From Bifidobacterium platyrrhinorum (lineage in GTDB: Bacteria > Actinomycetota > Actinomycetes > Actinomycetales > Bifidobacteriaceae): 64,000 bases of DNA. The translations under genes and the position numbers were made by a program. A model generated the notes under the pieces. That model did no database searches and had not been told where the DNA came from. It saw nothing but the letters and a program-made list of their open reading frames with translations. This document shows positions 1-8,173 of this stretch, in pieces. The stretch is from the NCBI RefSeq assembly GCF_010667645.1, contig NZ_WHZV01000008.1, forward strand, positions 91,630 through 155,629, read 5' to 3'. The stretch's first letter is position 1; each line of letters begins with the position of its first letter.

Positions 1-406
1 GGCGACCTTTCGCGCCGGAACCACCGCCCTCGTTTTCGGGGGAGCAGGGATGCCCGTCGCGCACGCATACGAACAGCACGCCGCTGCCCGGCCGTTGCGC
101 CGCGATGTGATCGACGACGTCGGCGGGGACGGCCGTGTCCACGCCGTTCAGGCGCAGGCCCAGCACCAGGATCTCCTTCACGTGCGCGCCCTCGCCGACC
201 CCGGCGTTGGCCGGGCGCAACAGGGCGAGCATGTGGATGGATCCGACCGTATGCACGAGATGCTGCTTCAGCGTGTTCGACAACGGACCCCTGCCCGCGA
301 ACAGGGCCTTCGGCAACGTCCCCTTCGCCTTCGGAATCACGGATTTCTCCGGCAGCCCCAGTTCCGGCGCGGTCACCGTGCCGCAGCCCGCAGCATCCAT
401 GGTCAT
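1..406 (-). CDS. DUF4391-like protein, N-terminal part (runs off the left edge)
   Basis: The reading frame is open on the minus strand from the window edge to a cluster of in-frame ATGs at 409, 406 and 400. A GGGAGG site lies just upstream (413-418), and the ATG at 406 has the best spacing. The visible 135 residues contain LGLPEKSVIPKAKGTLPK, then a hydrophobic strand VKEILVLGLRL, then DHIAAQRPGSGVLFVCVRDG. This pattern resembles bifidobacterial DUF4391 proteins, which are often found near restriction-modification or helicase genes; their function is unknown. The C-terminal part is outside the window. The plus-strand reading frames over this DNA look like shadows. The family call rests on remembered similarity, so it is moderate. 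Confidence 0.6.
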   Translation of the reverse strand, partial: MTMDAAGCGTVTAPELGLPEKSVIPKAKGTLPKALFAGRGPLSNTLKQHLVHTVGSIHMLALLRPANAGVGEGAHVKEILVLGLRLNGVDTAVPADVVDHIAAQRPGSGVLFVCVRDGHPCSPENEGGGSGAKGR

Positions 407-623
407 CATCGGCCTCCCTCTTGCGCGGCATGCCCCGCCGCGTCCATGCGGATATTGCCCACGAGCCTACACCACGCGTGTGTTGCGGTCCTTGTCCGGT
501 CCGTTTGCGACGTCGCCGGATGGAACGTTCCAAGTTCGATGTGCGATGATGGGGCGCGGCATGGAAGATGGGTCGGGTGGAACCGACGGAGACCCATCGG
601 ATCGGAATCGGGAGGGTGACCGT

Positions 624-761
624 TTGGAGCATATGGGATGGAACGACGCCGACGAGAAGGATCGGATCATCAGGGAGCAGTCGGCGCGCATCGCCGAACT
701 CGAGGAGAAGGTGCGACGACTGCGCCGCCTGATCGTCGCCGCCGAGGAACGGCGCGGCTGA
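624..761 (+). CDS. Small coiled-coil protein, 45 residues
   Basis: A TTG start at 624 has a GGAGGG site at 611-616 with 7-nt spacing; an in-frame ATG follows at 633. The product is almost entirely a charged heptad-like helix (KDRIIREQSARIAELEEKV, then RRLRRLIVAAEERRG) and looks like a short coiled coil. It is divergent from the DUF4391 gene, with about 215 bp between them for two promoters. I do not recognise a family. Support is the ribosome site, the regular heptad pattern and the good G/C third positions. A longer reading frame from 135 is rejected because its upstream part overlaps the DUF4391 gene. Confidence 0.45.
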   Translation: MEHMGWNDADEKDRIIREQSARIAELEEKVRRLRRLIVAAEERRG

Positions 762-771
762 ACGAACGGAA

Positions 772-802
772 AACCCCTTGGAATCGCAGGTTCCAAGGGG
801 TT
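772..802 (-). terminator. Intrinsic terminator of the tRNA-Arg gene
   Basis: Perfect 12-bp arms AACCCCTTGGAA and TTCCAAGGGGTT enclose a 7-nt loop. Read on the minus strand, the hairpin lies 6 nt past the tRNA 3' end and finishes in GGGGTTTT. It may also stop the small plus-strand gene ending at 761. Confidence 0.85.
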
Positions 803-808
803 GTATCG

Positions 809-881
809 TGCCCCGGATCAGATTCGAACTGACGACACCCGCTTTAGGAGAGCGGTGCTCTATCCCCTGAGCTACCGAGGC
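809..881 (-). tRNA. tRNA-Arg (anticodon CCT)
   Basis: The minus strand folds into a complete 73-nt cloverleaf. The acceptor arms GCCTCGG and CCGGGGC pair (one G-T pair) and are followed by discriminator A. The D-loop contains AGCTCAGGGGATAGAGC, the anticodon stem is CCGCT/AGCGG with loop CTCCTAA (anticodon CCT), and the T-arm contains GTTCGAATC. CCA is not encoded. It decodes AGG, a rare codon in high-G+C actinobacteria. A terminator follows immediately. Confidence 0.97.
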
Positions 882-1033
882 GACAGCGATACATTGTACA
901 CGTCGTTCGCGCCCCGACGTGCACGAACGGGGATAATCGCGTGGCGAATGTCGAGATTCGCCTCCCATCGGATTCGCGAACGCCCCTGATGCGTCCGCGC
1001 GCGGTAAGGTTGCATGCGTCGAAAGGGAGGGCC

Positions 1034-2395
1034 GTGGCGAAACGGAACCGAAGCGAATACCTCACCCGCGACGAGGCGCGGGCCGATGCCAGGCGCGAGC
1101 TGCTCGCACGCGCGGGGGCGAAGTCCGGCGGGGGCGGTCGGTCCGGCGGGTCGTCCGGCAAGTCGTCCGGCCGGAAACCGTCCGCGGGGCGTTCGTCGGG
1201 CGGGAAGACGCGTTCCGGCTCTTCCGGGCGTCCGGGCGTCCGTTCCGCGTCGAAGCCGACGGTACGGTCCACGTCGAAGTCCGGCGCGCGTTCCGGCCGG
1301 GGAGGAGGCCGCGGGGGAGCGGCGGGTCGCGGCGGCTCTTCCGGACGTGGCCGTTCCGGCTCTTCGGCGGCGGTCCTCGCGAAAGGCGGCGCGCGCCGCC
1401 ACCGCGTGCTCGGCGTATTCGCCGCGGCCTGCGCGGCCCTGTCCGCGATCGCCGTCGCGGCCCGCGCCCTGCCGTCCGCATGGCAGGCGCTGCCGTTCGT
1501 CCCGATCCTCGTCTCCGCCACGCCGTGGTTCGCGCTGCTCGCCGTGATCGCGCTGATGGGCGCCATCGCGTCGCGGCGGTTCCTCGTCGCGTTGGTCGCC
1601 GTCGCCGCGTTCGCCGTGAACGTGTGGTGGCAGTACCCGTTCTTCCACCCGACGACCGCGTTGACCCCGGCGGCGGACGCGGCGGTCGGGCAGGCGCATG
1701 CGGTCACCGGCGACGCCTATGCGCGCGTGATGACCTGCAACGTATATAAAGGACATGCCGACGCGCGGGCCATCGTCGACACGGTGCGCGACGAACGCGT
1801 CGAGGTGCTCGCCCTGCAGGAGACGACCGACGCGTTCGTGTCCGCGCTGGAGGAGGCCGGCATCGGCGACTACCTGCCCTATGCGAAGGTCTCCAGCTCC
1901 GACGGCGTGTACGGCAACGGCCTGTGGTCCGCGTCCCCGCTCATCAGCCCGTCGGACGACGACGTGAACTCCAGCGCCTCGTTCATGCCCGGCGGCACGG
2001 TCGCCTTCGCCGGCGGCGTGAAGGTGCGCTTCGTCTCCGTGCACACCACCGCGCCCGTCCCCGGGTATTGGGGGCGGTGGCGCCGTTCGCTCGACGAGCT
2101 CGCCGCCATGCGTGCCCACACGGACACGAGGTACGTGTTCATGGGCGACTTCAACGCCACCTACGACCATGCCCCGTTCCGCGGTTTCCTTGGCGACCGG
2201 TTCCGCGACGCCGCGCGGATGGGCGGGCACGGGTTCACGTTCACCTGGCCGGCGGACCGCGGCCTGCTGCCGCCCGTCTTCGCCGGCATCGACCATGTGG
2301 TCGTCGACCGGGACGTCGCCGCCGGGCGCACGGAGACGGTTCGCATCCCCGGAACCGACCACAGGGCGTTGCTCGCCACGCTGGGCGTCGCATAA
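1034..2395 (+). CDS. Endonuclease/exonuclease/phosphatase-family protein with membrane anchor
   Basis: The 453-residue protein probably starts at GTG 1034, after an AGGGAGG site with short spacing. It begins MAKRNRSEYLTRDEARAD. Next comes a long Ser/Gly/Arg-rich low-complexity basic stretch (about residues 30-120), then roughly three hydrophobic segments (about 125-205), and a C-terminal EEP fold. Fold motifs are visible: TCN, LQET (metal-binding Glu), VHTT, GDFNAT and the final TDHRAL (catalytic His). Such proteins hydrolyse phosphodiesters or phosphomonoesters using Mg; the substrate here is unknown. The topology suggests the catalytic domain faces outside, like other actinobacterial membrane-anchored EEP proteins. 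The Arg-rich segment may bind nucleic acid or the cell surface (inference). A -10-like TAAGGT lies at 1005-1010. Confidence 0.82.
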   Translation: MAKRNRSEYLTRDEARADARRELLARAGAKSGGGGRSGGSSGKSSGRKPSAGRSSGGKTRSGSSGRPGVRSASKPTVRSTSKSGARSGRGGGRGGAAGRGGSSGRGRSGSSAAVLAKGGARRHRVLGVFAAACAALSAIAVAARALPSAWQALPFVPILVSATPWFALLAVIALMGAIASRRFLVALVAVAAFAVNVWWQYPFFHPTTALTPAADAAVGQAHAVTGDAYARVMTCNVYKGHADARAIVDTVRDERVEVLALQETTDAFVSALEEAGIGDYLPYAKVSSSDGVYGNGLWSASPLISPSDDDVNSSASFMPGGTVAFAGGVKVRFVSVHTTAPVPGYWGRWRRSLDELAAMRAHTDTRYVFMGDFNATYDHAPFRGFLGDRFRDAARMGGHGFTFTWPADRGLLPPVFAGIDHVVVDRDVAAGRTETVRIPGTDHRALLATLGVA

Positions 2396-2417
2396 AACCG
2401 GTAGATATCTACCGGTT
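2396..2417. promoter_or_regulatory. 22-bp perfect palindrome upstream of xseA
   Basis: The core ACCGGTAGATATCTACCGGT (2397-2416) extends by one A/T pair on each side and is its own reverse complement. It starts at the base after the previous stop codon and ends 28 bp before the xseA start. There is no T-run, so an operator or protein-binding site fits better than a terminator. The regulator is unknown. Confidence 0.6.
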
Positions 2418-2431
2418 CGTGGACGCGACCT

Positions 2432-2437
2432 TATCAT
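2432..2437 (+). promoter_or_regulatory. -10 hexamer of a likely leaderless xseA promoter
   Basis: TATCAT is followed by exactly 7 nt and then ATG 2445. No ribosome site precedes either possible ATG. The same TANNNT-N7-ATG layout occurs before three other genes in this window. Confidence 0.55.
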
Positions 2438-2444
2438 GGTGTCC

Positions 2445-3764
2445 ATGAGTTACGAGATGAACGCCACAACGAGGGGCATGGGGCCCGGTGCGGCGGGCGC
2501 CCCCGTCGCCGGGGGCGGGGCGCCCGACCTGAGCCGCCCGCGCCCGCTCGACCAGCTGCCGCGTCTGGCCGCCGAGACCACGGCCGAGAACCCGTGGCCG
2601 GTGAGCGTGCTCAGCCAGAAGTTCCACACCGCCGTGGCGAAATGGCCGGCCGCGTGGATCTGCGGGCAGATCACCGAGATCAACACGCGCCGCGCAGGCT
2701 CCGCCTACCTCACGGTGCGCGACGACTTCGAGGACGTCGCCATCTCCGTGTCGGGCTGGCGCGGGTTCGCGGCCGCGGCCTCGCGGTTCCGGCAGGGCGA
2801 CCGGGTCGTCATCCACGGCCGTGCCGACATCTGGGTCAAGCAGACGCGTCTGAGCTTCATCGGCGACGACATCCGCAAGATCGGCGCCGGCGGGCTCAAG
2901 GAGCAGATCGACGAGCTGCGCAGGAAGCTCAAAGGCGAGGGGCTGTTCGACGCGGACCGCAAGGTGCCGCTGCCCGAATTCCCCAAGTGCATCGGTCTGG
3001 TGTGTGCCCCGCAGGCGCGCGCAGAGGGTGACGTGATCACCAACGTGAACCTCAGGTGGCCGGCCGTGCGCTTCAAGGTGCTGCACGCGCACGTGCAGGG
3101 CGCGCAGTGCCCGCCCGACATCATCGACGCCATCCGCCGGCTCGACGCCGACCCGGAGGTCGATGTGATCATCGTGGCGCGCGGCGGCGGCGCGTTCGAG
3201 GATCTGGTCGGCTTCTCCGACGAGGGCGTGGTGCGCGCGGCCGCCGCGTGCGCGACCCCGCTCGTGTCCGCCATCGGCCACGAGGACGACTGGACGCTCA
3301 TCGACCTGGCCGCCGACCTGCGCGCCTCCACGCCCACCGACGCGGCGAAGAAGGTCGTGCCGGACGTGCGCGAGCAGTGGCAGCTCGTCGACAACGCCGT
3401 GCGGCAGATGCGCATGCGCATCTCCGCGCGCGTGGACAACGAGATCAGGCTCGTCGAAGGCTATGCGAACCGTCCCAGCCTCACCCGCCCGCTCACCATG
3501 CTCGAACCGCACCAGCGGTTCGTCGACGACGCGCTCGGCCGGCTCGACATCGGCCTGAGGCGCATCGTGGACGACGCCTCGCTCACCATCGAGAAGGCCC
3601 ACGCCTCGCTCACCGCGCTGAGCCCGCAATCCACGCTGAACCGCGGATACGCCGTCGTGCAGTCCGCCGACGGGCGCGTGCTCGACGACGCCTCGCAGGT
3701 GAAGGCCGGCGACGAACTCACCCTGACGCTGCGCAGGGGCGTCGTCACCGCCACCGCCGACTGA
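2445..3764 (+). CDS. xseA: Exodeoxyribonuclease VII large subunit
   Basis: The 439-residue protein matches XseA throughout. It has an N-terminal OB-fold (about 45-150: WPVSVLSQKF, AWICGQITE, GDRVVIHGRADIW), then the catalytic domain with IGLVCAPQARAEGDV, IIVARGGGAFEDL and the hallmark VSAIGHEDDWTLIDLAAD with RASTPTDAA. A coiled-coil tail ends in the family-typical LNRGYAVV motif and a short beta-rich cap. With XseB it degrades single-stranded DNA into acid-soluble oligonucleotides, acting in repair and recombination. An upstream in-frame ATG at 2436 is possible, but ATG 2445 fits a leaderless transcript. xseB follows after 83 bp in the usual order. Confidence 0.96.
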   Translation: MSYEMNATTRGMGPGAAGAPVAGGGAPDLSRPRPLDQLPRLAAETTAENPWPVSVLSQKFHTAVAKWPAAWICGQITEINTRRAGSAYLTVRDDFEDVAISVSGWRGFAAAASRFRQGDRVVIHGRADIWVKQTRLSFIGDDIRKIGAGGLKEQIDELRRKLKGEGLFDADRKVPLPEFPKCIGLVCAPQARAEGDVITNVNLRWPAVRFKVLHAHVQGAQCPPDIIDAIRRLDADPEVDVIIVARGGGAFEDLVGFSDEGVVRAAAACATPLVSAIGHEDDWTLIDLAADLRASTPTDAAKKVVPDVREQWQLVDNAVRQMRMRISARVDNEIRLVEGYANRPSLTRPLTMLEPHQRFVDDALGRLDIGLRRIVDDASLTIEKAHASLTALSPQSTLNRGYAVVQSADGRVLDDASQVKAGDELTLTLRRGVVTATAD

Positions 3765-3847
3765 CGTCGCCGCCGGCGGACGCCGGGGCCTCGAAGGCCC
3801 CGTATGGACCGGAAAAACCGAACACCACAACACGTAAGGATGCGATC

Positions 3848-4213
3848 ATGACCGACGAAACCAACAAGACCGACAAGACCGCCGACAAGACGGACGGCAC
3901 CGCGAAGAAGTCCGCGAAGGCGGGCGCCGCGGGCGCCCCGGCTGTTCCCGCCTCCACCCTCACCGACAAGGAGCGCGAGGCCATCGCGAACATGCCGTAC
4001 GAGGAGGCGCGCGACAAGCTCATCCAGGCCGTGCAGGCGCTCGAGGCCGGCGGGCTCAACCTCGACCAGTCGATGCGTCAGTGGGAGATCGGCGAGGCGC
4101 TCGCCAAGCGCGCGCAGAGCCTGCTGAACGACGTGCGCGCCCGCCTCGACGCCGCCCAGAACGCCCAGGCCGCCACGGCGGACACCGCGGGGACGCAGTC
4201 CAACCTCGACTGA
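3848..4213 (+). CDS. xseB: Exodeoxyribonuclease VII small subunit
   Basis: This 121-residue protein starts at ATG 3848, 7 nt after AAGGA. Residues 1-35 are a Lys/Thr/Asp-rich, probably disordered extension (TDETNKTDKTADKTDGTAKK). The conserved XseB helical hairpin follows: MPYEEARDKLIQAVQALEAGGLNLDQSMRQWEIGEALAK, given here as its key elements YEEA, LE.GGL.L..S and W..GE.LAKR, with an Ala-rich tail. Several XseB copies wrap the XseA coiled coil and are needed for nuclease activity. The acidic/basic extension is longer than in enterobacterial XseB (about 80 residues) but usual for bifidobacteria. It is cotranscribed with xseA, most likely. Confidence 0.93.
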   Translation: MTDETNKTDKTADKTDGTAKKSAKAGAAGAPAVPASTLTDKEREAIANMPYEEARDKLIQAVQALEAGGLNLDQSMRQWEIGEALAKRAQSLLNDVRARLDAAQNAQAATADTAGTQSNLD

Positions 4214-4514
4214 TATCTGGCTTTCGCGGCGCGCCCTCCCGCCTCGCCCGCGGGAATCCCGCCGGGCTCCCCATGCAACGGTTCGGCCGGTCGAATCTCG
4301 GCCAGGCCCCTTCTTGGTCCCCATTGTCCGGGCGGGCTGGAAACATGCTTTCGGCCCGCCCGGACGGGGCCGGTGCATGGCCGTGCGGAGGGGGCTGCAT
4401 GGCCGCGCCGCATGGCGGTTCCATCCGTTCGCCCGGACTCCGTCGCGACACGCGGGCGCCGGCGATTGTTACACGAATCACACAGGTGTGATTTGGCGTC
4501 ATTCCGCCGAAAAA

Positions 4515-4561
4515 CCACTACCGCTAGTGTTTCTCCGGCGCGCCGCGACTAGATATAGGGT
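4515..4561 (+). promoter_or_regulatory. Tandem NrdR boxes in the nrdD promoter region
   Basis: Box 1 CCACTACCGCTAGTGT (4515-4530) and box 2 CGACTAGATATAGGGT (4546-4561) resemble the actinobacterial NrdR consensus acaCTAnnTnTAGTGt. They start 31 bp apart, three helical turns, the usual NrdR arrangement. A -10-like TACAGT follows (4573-4578). NrdR represses ribonucleotide reductase genes in response to dATP/ATP. The rest of the 4214-4678 gap shows no gene. Confidence 0.8.
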
Positions 4562-4678
4562 CGGGGTTGCCGTACAGTATCTGAGGCCCAAGGAAACGGC
4601 AGGCCCCGGTGGGGGTGCGTTTTCCTTGGAAATCGAGTTGTGAACAAGGGGCCGAGCGCCCCGGGATGGAGATGCGAG

Positions 4679-7078
4679 ATGGAGACCGAAGTGCTGGATA
4701 CCACGACCACTGCAGCCAGGAACGCCGGCCGTCAGGTGCAGGTGGAGAAGCGCGACGGCCGCATCGTCGACTTCGACCCCATCAACATCATCTCCGCCGT
4801 CAAGGCCGCCTTCGGCGACCTCGACAAGCAGGTCGGCCCGGAGGAGGAGAAGCTCATCCGCGGCTTCGCCGACCAGGTCGAAGGCGAGATCAAGGAGCGC
4901 TACGCCGGCCCGGCCAAGATCGAGGACATCCAGAACCTCGTCGAGCACGCCCTCATCGGCGCCCACCTGTACGACGTGGCCCGCGCCTACACCACGTACC
5001 GTCTCGACAAGGACATCGAGCGCGCGAAGGCCACCGACGTGAACGAGGCCGTGTCCCGCTTCATCAACCAGGACCCCACCCTCATCCACGAGAACGCCAA
5101 CAAGGACGCCAACGTCTACGCCACCCAGCGCGACCTGCTGGCCGGCGCCGTCTCCAAGGCCGCCGCGTTCAACATGCTGCCCCCGGCCGTGTCCAACGCG
5201 CACATGAAGGGCGACATCCACTTCCACGACGCCGACTACTCGCCGTTCACCGCGCAGTCCAACTGCTCGCTGCCCAACTTCTGGGACATGCTCGCCAACG
5301 GCTTCACCCTCGGCAACGCCCCGATGGCCTCCCCGAAGTCCATCGCCATCGCCGCCACGCAGATCACCCAGATCATGAAGGACGTGGCCTCCAGCCAGTA
5401 CGGCGGCCAGACCGCCAACCGCGCCGACGAGCACCTCGCCCGCTACGCGAAGCTCGACTACGAGAAGTTCCTCGAAGAGGCCCGCGAGATGATCCCGGAC
5501 GACATGCCGATCGAATTCGCACGCCGCCAGGTCGCCAACGCGAAGGCCAACGAGCCGTCCAAGCTCCACTTCGAGAAGGGCCGCGAGCCGCTGCCGATGG
5601 ACACCCCGTTCCACACCGACGTCGACGAGCTCGAGCAGGAGCGCGAGATCCTCGCCAAGATCCGCACCCGCAAGGCCATCTACGACGCCATGCAGACCAT
5701 GGAGTACCAGATCAACTCCAACCGCGTCTCCAACGGCCAGACCCCGTTCGTCACCGTCGGCTTCGGCCTCGGCACCGACTGGTTCTCCCGCGAGATCCAG
5801 CGCGCCATCCTGCTCAACCGCATCCGCGGCCTCGGCCGCGAGCACCACACCGCGATCTTCCCGAAGCTCGTGTTCACCGTGCGTCACGGCGTGAACGCCG
5901 ACCCGGGCGACCCGAACTACGACTTGAAGCAGCTGGCCCTCGAGTCCGCCACCAAGCGCATGTACCCGGACGTCGTGTTCTACGACAACATCGTCAAGAT
6001 CACCGGCTCCTTCAAGGCGCCGATGGGCTGCCGCTCCTTCCTGCAGGGCTGGATCAACCCGGAGACCGGCAAGGACGAGGAGGACGGCCGCATGAACCTC
6101 GGCGTCGTCTCCGTGAACGTGCCGCGCATCGCCCTCGAATCCCACGGCGACAAGGAACGCTTCTGGAAGCTGTTCGAGGAGCGCATGGAGATCGCCCACC
6201 AGGCCCTGCAGTTCCGCATCATGCGCTGCAAGCAGGCCACCCCGGTGAACGCGCCCACCCTGTTCCGCTTCGGCGCCTTCGGCCGCCTCGGCGCCAACGA
6301 CAGCGTCGACGCCCTGTTCAAGAACGAGCGCGCCACCGTGTCCCTCGGCTACATCGGTCTGGCGGAGACCACCGCCGTGTTCTACGGCAAGAACTGGATC
6401 CGCGACCACGGCTGGGATCCGGAAGGCAAGGAGTTCGCGCTGTCCATCGTCAAGCGCATGAGCGAACTGTGCAAGCAGTGGAGCAAGGCGGAGGGCTACC
6501 ACTACTCCGTGTACTCCACGCCGGCCGAGTCGCTCACCGACCGCTTCAACCGCATGGACCGCGAGAAGTTCGGCCGCGTCGAAGGCGTGACCGACCACGA
6601 CTTCTACACCAACTCCTTCCACTACCCGGTGTGGCTGCAGCCCACCCCGATGGAGAAGCTCAACTACGAGAAGGACTTCCCGTACTACGCCTCCGGCGGC
6701 TTCATCAACTACTGCGAGTACCCGTGCCTGCAGGACAACCCGAAGGCGCTCGAGGCCGTGTGGGACTACGCCTACAACGTGGGCATCGGCTACCTCGGCA
6801 CCAACACGCCGATCGACCACTGCTTCGTGTGCGGCTTCCAGGGCGACTTCGAGCCCACCGACGAGGGCTTCAAGTGCCCCGAGTGCGGCAACTCCGACCC
6901 GGACAAGTGCAACGTGACCAAGCGCACCTGCGGCTACCTCGGCAACCCGGTCCAGCGCCCGATGGTGCATGGCCGCCACGAGGAGATCTCCCACCGCGTC
7001 AAGCACATGAGCGGCGAGACCGGTCATGTCACGCTGGGTGACGGCTCGACCCGCGAATGGTTCGAAGAGGCCAAGTAA
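4679..7078 (+). CDS. nrdD: Anaerobic ribonucleoside-triphosphate reductase
   Basis: The 799-residue class III reductase makes dNTPs from NTPs without oxygen, using a glycyl radical. The N-terminal ATP-cone is clear (VEKRDGRIVDFDPINI to about residue 95). The catalytic barrel includes the HFHDADYSP region, NCSLPN, TPFVT and MGCRSFL. The C-terminus carries the zinc site CFVC...CPEC and the radical loop KRTCGYLG before the end. ATG 4679 has GGAG with 7-nt spacing; an in-frame GTG at 4640 has none and is disfavoured. Two NrdR boxes lie upstream. nrdG follows 328 bp downstream, separated by a structured element. Confidence 0.97.
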   Translation: METEVLDTTTTAARNAGRQVQVEKRDGRIVDFDPINIISAVKAAFGDLDKQVGPEEEKLIRGFADQVEGEIKERYAGPAKIEDIQNLVEHALIGAHLYDVARAYTTYRLDKDIERAKATDVNEAVSRFINQDPTLIHENANKDANVYATQRDLLAGAVSKAAAFNMLPPAVSNAHMKGDIHFHDADYSPFTAQSNCSLPNFWDMLANGFTLGNAPMASPKSIAIAATQITQIMKDVASSQYGGQTANRADEHLARYAKLDYEKFLEEAREMIPDDMPIEFARRQVANAKANEPSKLHFEKGREPLPMDTPFHTDVDELEQEREILAKIRTRKAIYDAMQTMEYQINSNRVSNGQTPFVTVGFGLGTDWFSREIQRAILLNRIRGLGREHHTAIFPKLVFTVRHGVNADPGDPNYDLKQLALESATKRMYPDVVFYDNIVKITGSFKAPMGCRSFLQGWINPETGKDEEDGRMNLGVVSVNVPRIALESHGDKERFWKLFEERMEIAHQALQFRIMRCKQATPVNAPTLFRFGAFGRLGANDSVDALFKNERATVSLGYIGLAETTAVFYGKNWIRDHGWDPEGKEFALSIVKRMSELCKQWSKAEGYHYSVYSTPAESLTDRFNRMDREKFGRVEGVTDHDFYTNSFHYPVWLQPTPMEKLNYEKDFPYYASGGFINYCEYPCLQDNPKALEAVWDYAYNVGIGYLGTNTPIDHCFVCGFQGDFEPTDEGFKCPECGNSDPDKCNVTKRTCGYLGNPVQRPMVHGRHEEISHRVKHMSGETGHVTLGDGSTREWFEEAK

Positions 7079-7095
7079 CGTTCTCGCGTATGGTC

Positions 7096-7260
7096 GCGGC
7101 GGTCGCCCGCCATGCGTTGTCTGACACACTCAAGGCACCGGCTTCGCCGATCTTCGCGGCGTAGCCGCTCACTGGGCCTATGGACAGTCCACTGGACTGC
7201 CCATTTCACGGCCCAGCAGCCAAGCCTACGGTCAGACAACGCATGGCGGGCGACCGCCGC
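7096..7260. repeat. 165-bp nested inverted repeat between nrdD and nrdG (possible structured RNA)
   Basis: Two perfect 30-bp arms (7096-7125 and 7231-7260; arm 1 begins GCGGCGGTCGCCCGCC) enclose a 105-bp interior that itself folds. AGGC 7133-7136 pairs with GCCT 7224-7227; CGGC-TTC-GCCG lies at 7139-7149; GCGGC-GTA-GCCGC at 7156-7168; and CTGGGCC/GGCCCAG (7172-7178/7210-7216) encloses CAGTCCA-C-TGGACTG (7185-7199). The result is a tidy multibranch structure. No open reading frame fits, and no target-site duplication is seen. It could be a non-coding RNA, an intercistronic mRNA structure or a MITE-like element. Confidence 0.7.
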
Positions 7261-7406
7261 TCCGTTTACGCTCGACGTTGCGGTTGGGTGGAGCGGACGG
7301 CGGTTGCGTTCGAGCGTATCGTTACGGTTGTGTGAGGGGTCGGTGAGGGCGTTTGCGTCCGACGGCATGGTCGGGTGGAGCGGCGAGCGGCGGAAGGACG
7401 GTTGTG

Positions 7407-8114
7407 ATGGGTGAGATGATTCGGCGTGATTTCGCGGCCGGGGAGACCGGGCGCGGCCCTTCCGTGCCGTCGGACGGGCTCGCCAACGACCCGCGTGCCG
7501 GTCAATGGGACGGCCGGCGCATGTCCCATCGCATGATCGCCGACTACAAGACCTTCGTCGTCACCGACGGCGAGGGCGTGCGCAACTCCCTGTACGTCTC
7601 CGGCTGCCCGTTCCATTGCGTCGACTGCTTCAACTCGTCCATCTGGGACTTCCAAGCCGGCCACGAGTATACGCAGCGGCTCGAGGACAGGATCATCGAG
7701 GACCTCAAGGCCCCGTGGGTGCAGGGCATCACGTTCCTCGGCGGCGAGCCCCTACTCAACACCCCCGTGCTGGTGCCGCTCGCACAGCGCATCCGCCGTG
7801 AATTCGGCCACACCAAGGACATCTGGAGCTGGACCGGCTACACGTGGGAGGAGCTCATGCGCCCCGGCGAGACCCCGGACAAGCGCGAACTGCTCGAACT
7901 CATCGACGTGCTCGTCGACGGCCGCTACCTGAAAACGCAGAAGGACTCCCTCCTGCAGTTCCGCGGCTCGAAGAACCAGCGCATCCTCGACGTGCCGAAA
8001 TCCCTCGAGCAGGGCCGCCCCATCATCTGGGGCAAGCTCCACGACCAGGAACGCGACATCCCCGAGATCTATCTCAAGGACCGCGAAGCGGGCGAAGGCG
8101 CCCAGGCATCGTGA
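7407..8114 (+). CDS. nrdG: Anaerobic ribonucleotide reductase activating protein
   Basis: This 235-residue radical-SAM enzyme installs the glycyl radical on NrdD. The 4Fe-4S cysteines are in SGCPFHCVDCFN (C-x3-C-x2-C), followed by the SAM-binding ITFLGGEPL and the WTGYTWEEL segment typical of NrdG. ATG 7407 has AAGGA 8 nt upstream. The N-terminal ~45 residues before MIADYKTFVVTDGEGVR are low-complexity and longer than in E. coli NrdG (154 residues); the C-terminal tail after PIIWGKLHD is also extended. It pairs with nrdD upstream. Direct copies of GGGTGGAGCGG lie in the gap before it. Confidence 0.95.
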   Translation: MGEMIRRDFAAGETGRGPSVPSDGLANDPRAGQWDGRRMSHRMIADYKTFVVTDGEGVRNSLYVSGCPFHCVDCFNSSIWDFQAGHEYTQRLEDRIIEDLKAPWVQGITFLGGEPLLNTPVLVPLAQRIRREFGHTKDIWSWTGYTWEELMRPGETPDKRELLELIDVLVDGRYLKTQKDSLLQFRGSKNQRILDVPKSLEQGRPIIWGKLHDQERDIPEIYLKDREAGEGAQAS

Positions 8115-8173
8115 CGATGGCGTGTCATCGCGTCACCACACTTCGGCGCGATGTGTTGCGTTAGGGGCAATCC

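Noticed and set aside
135..623. Upstream extension of the small coiled-coil gene
   Set aside because: It overlaps the minus-strand DUF4391 gene and its promoter, and the translation is not protein-like.
2396..2417. Terminator after the EEP-family gene
   Set aside because: The palindrome has no T-run on either strand and no proper loop, and it abuts a promoter.
4640..4678. GTG start for nrdD
   Set aside because: No ribosome site precedes it, whereas ATG 4679 has GGAG at 7-nt spacing.
4499..7129. Long minus-strand frame opposite nrdD
   Set aside because: Val/His/Leu-rich nonsense translation; nrdD is unmistakable on the plus strand.
7096..7260. Insertion sequence
   Set aside because: No transposase and no target duplication; a MITE-like origin stays possible but is not supported.
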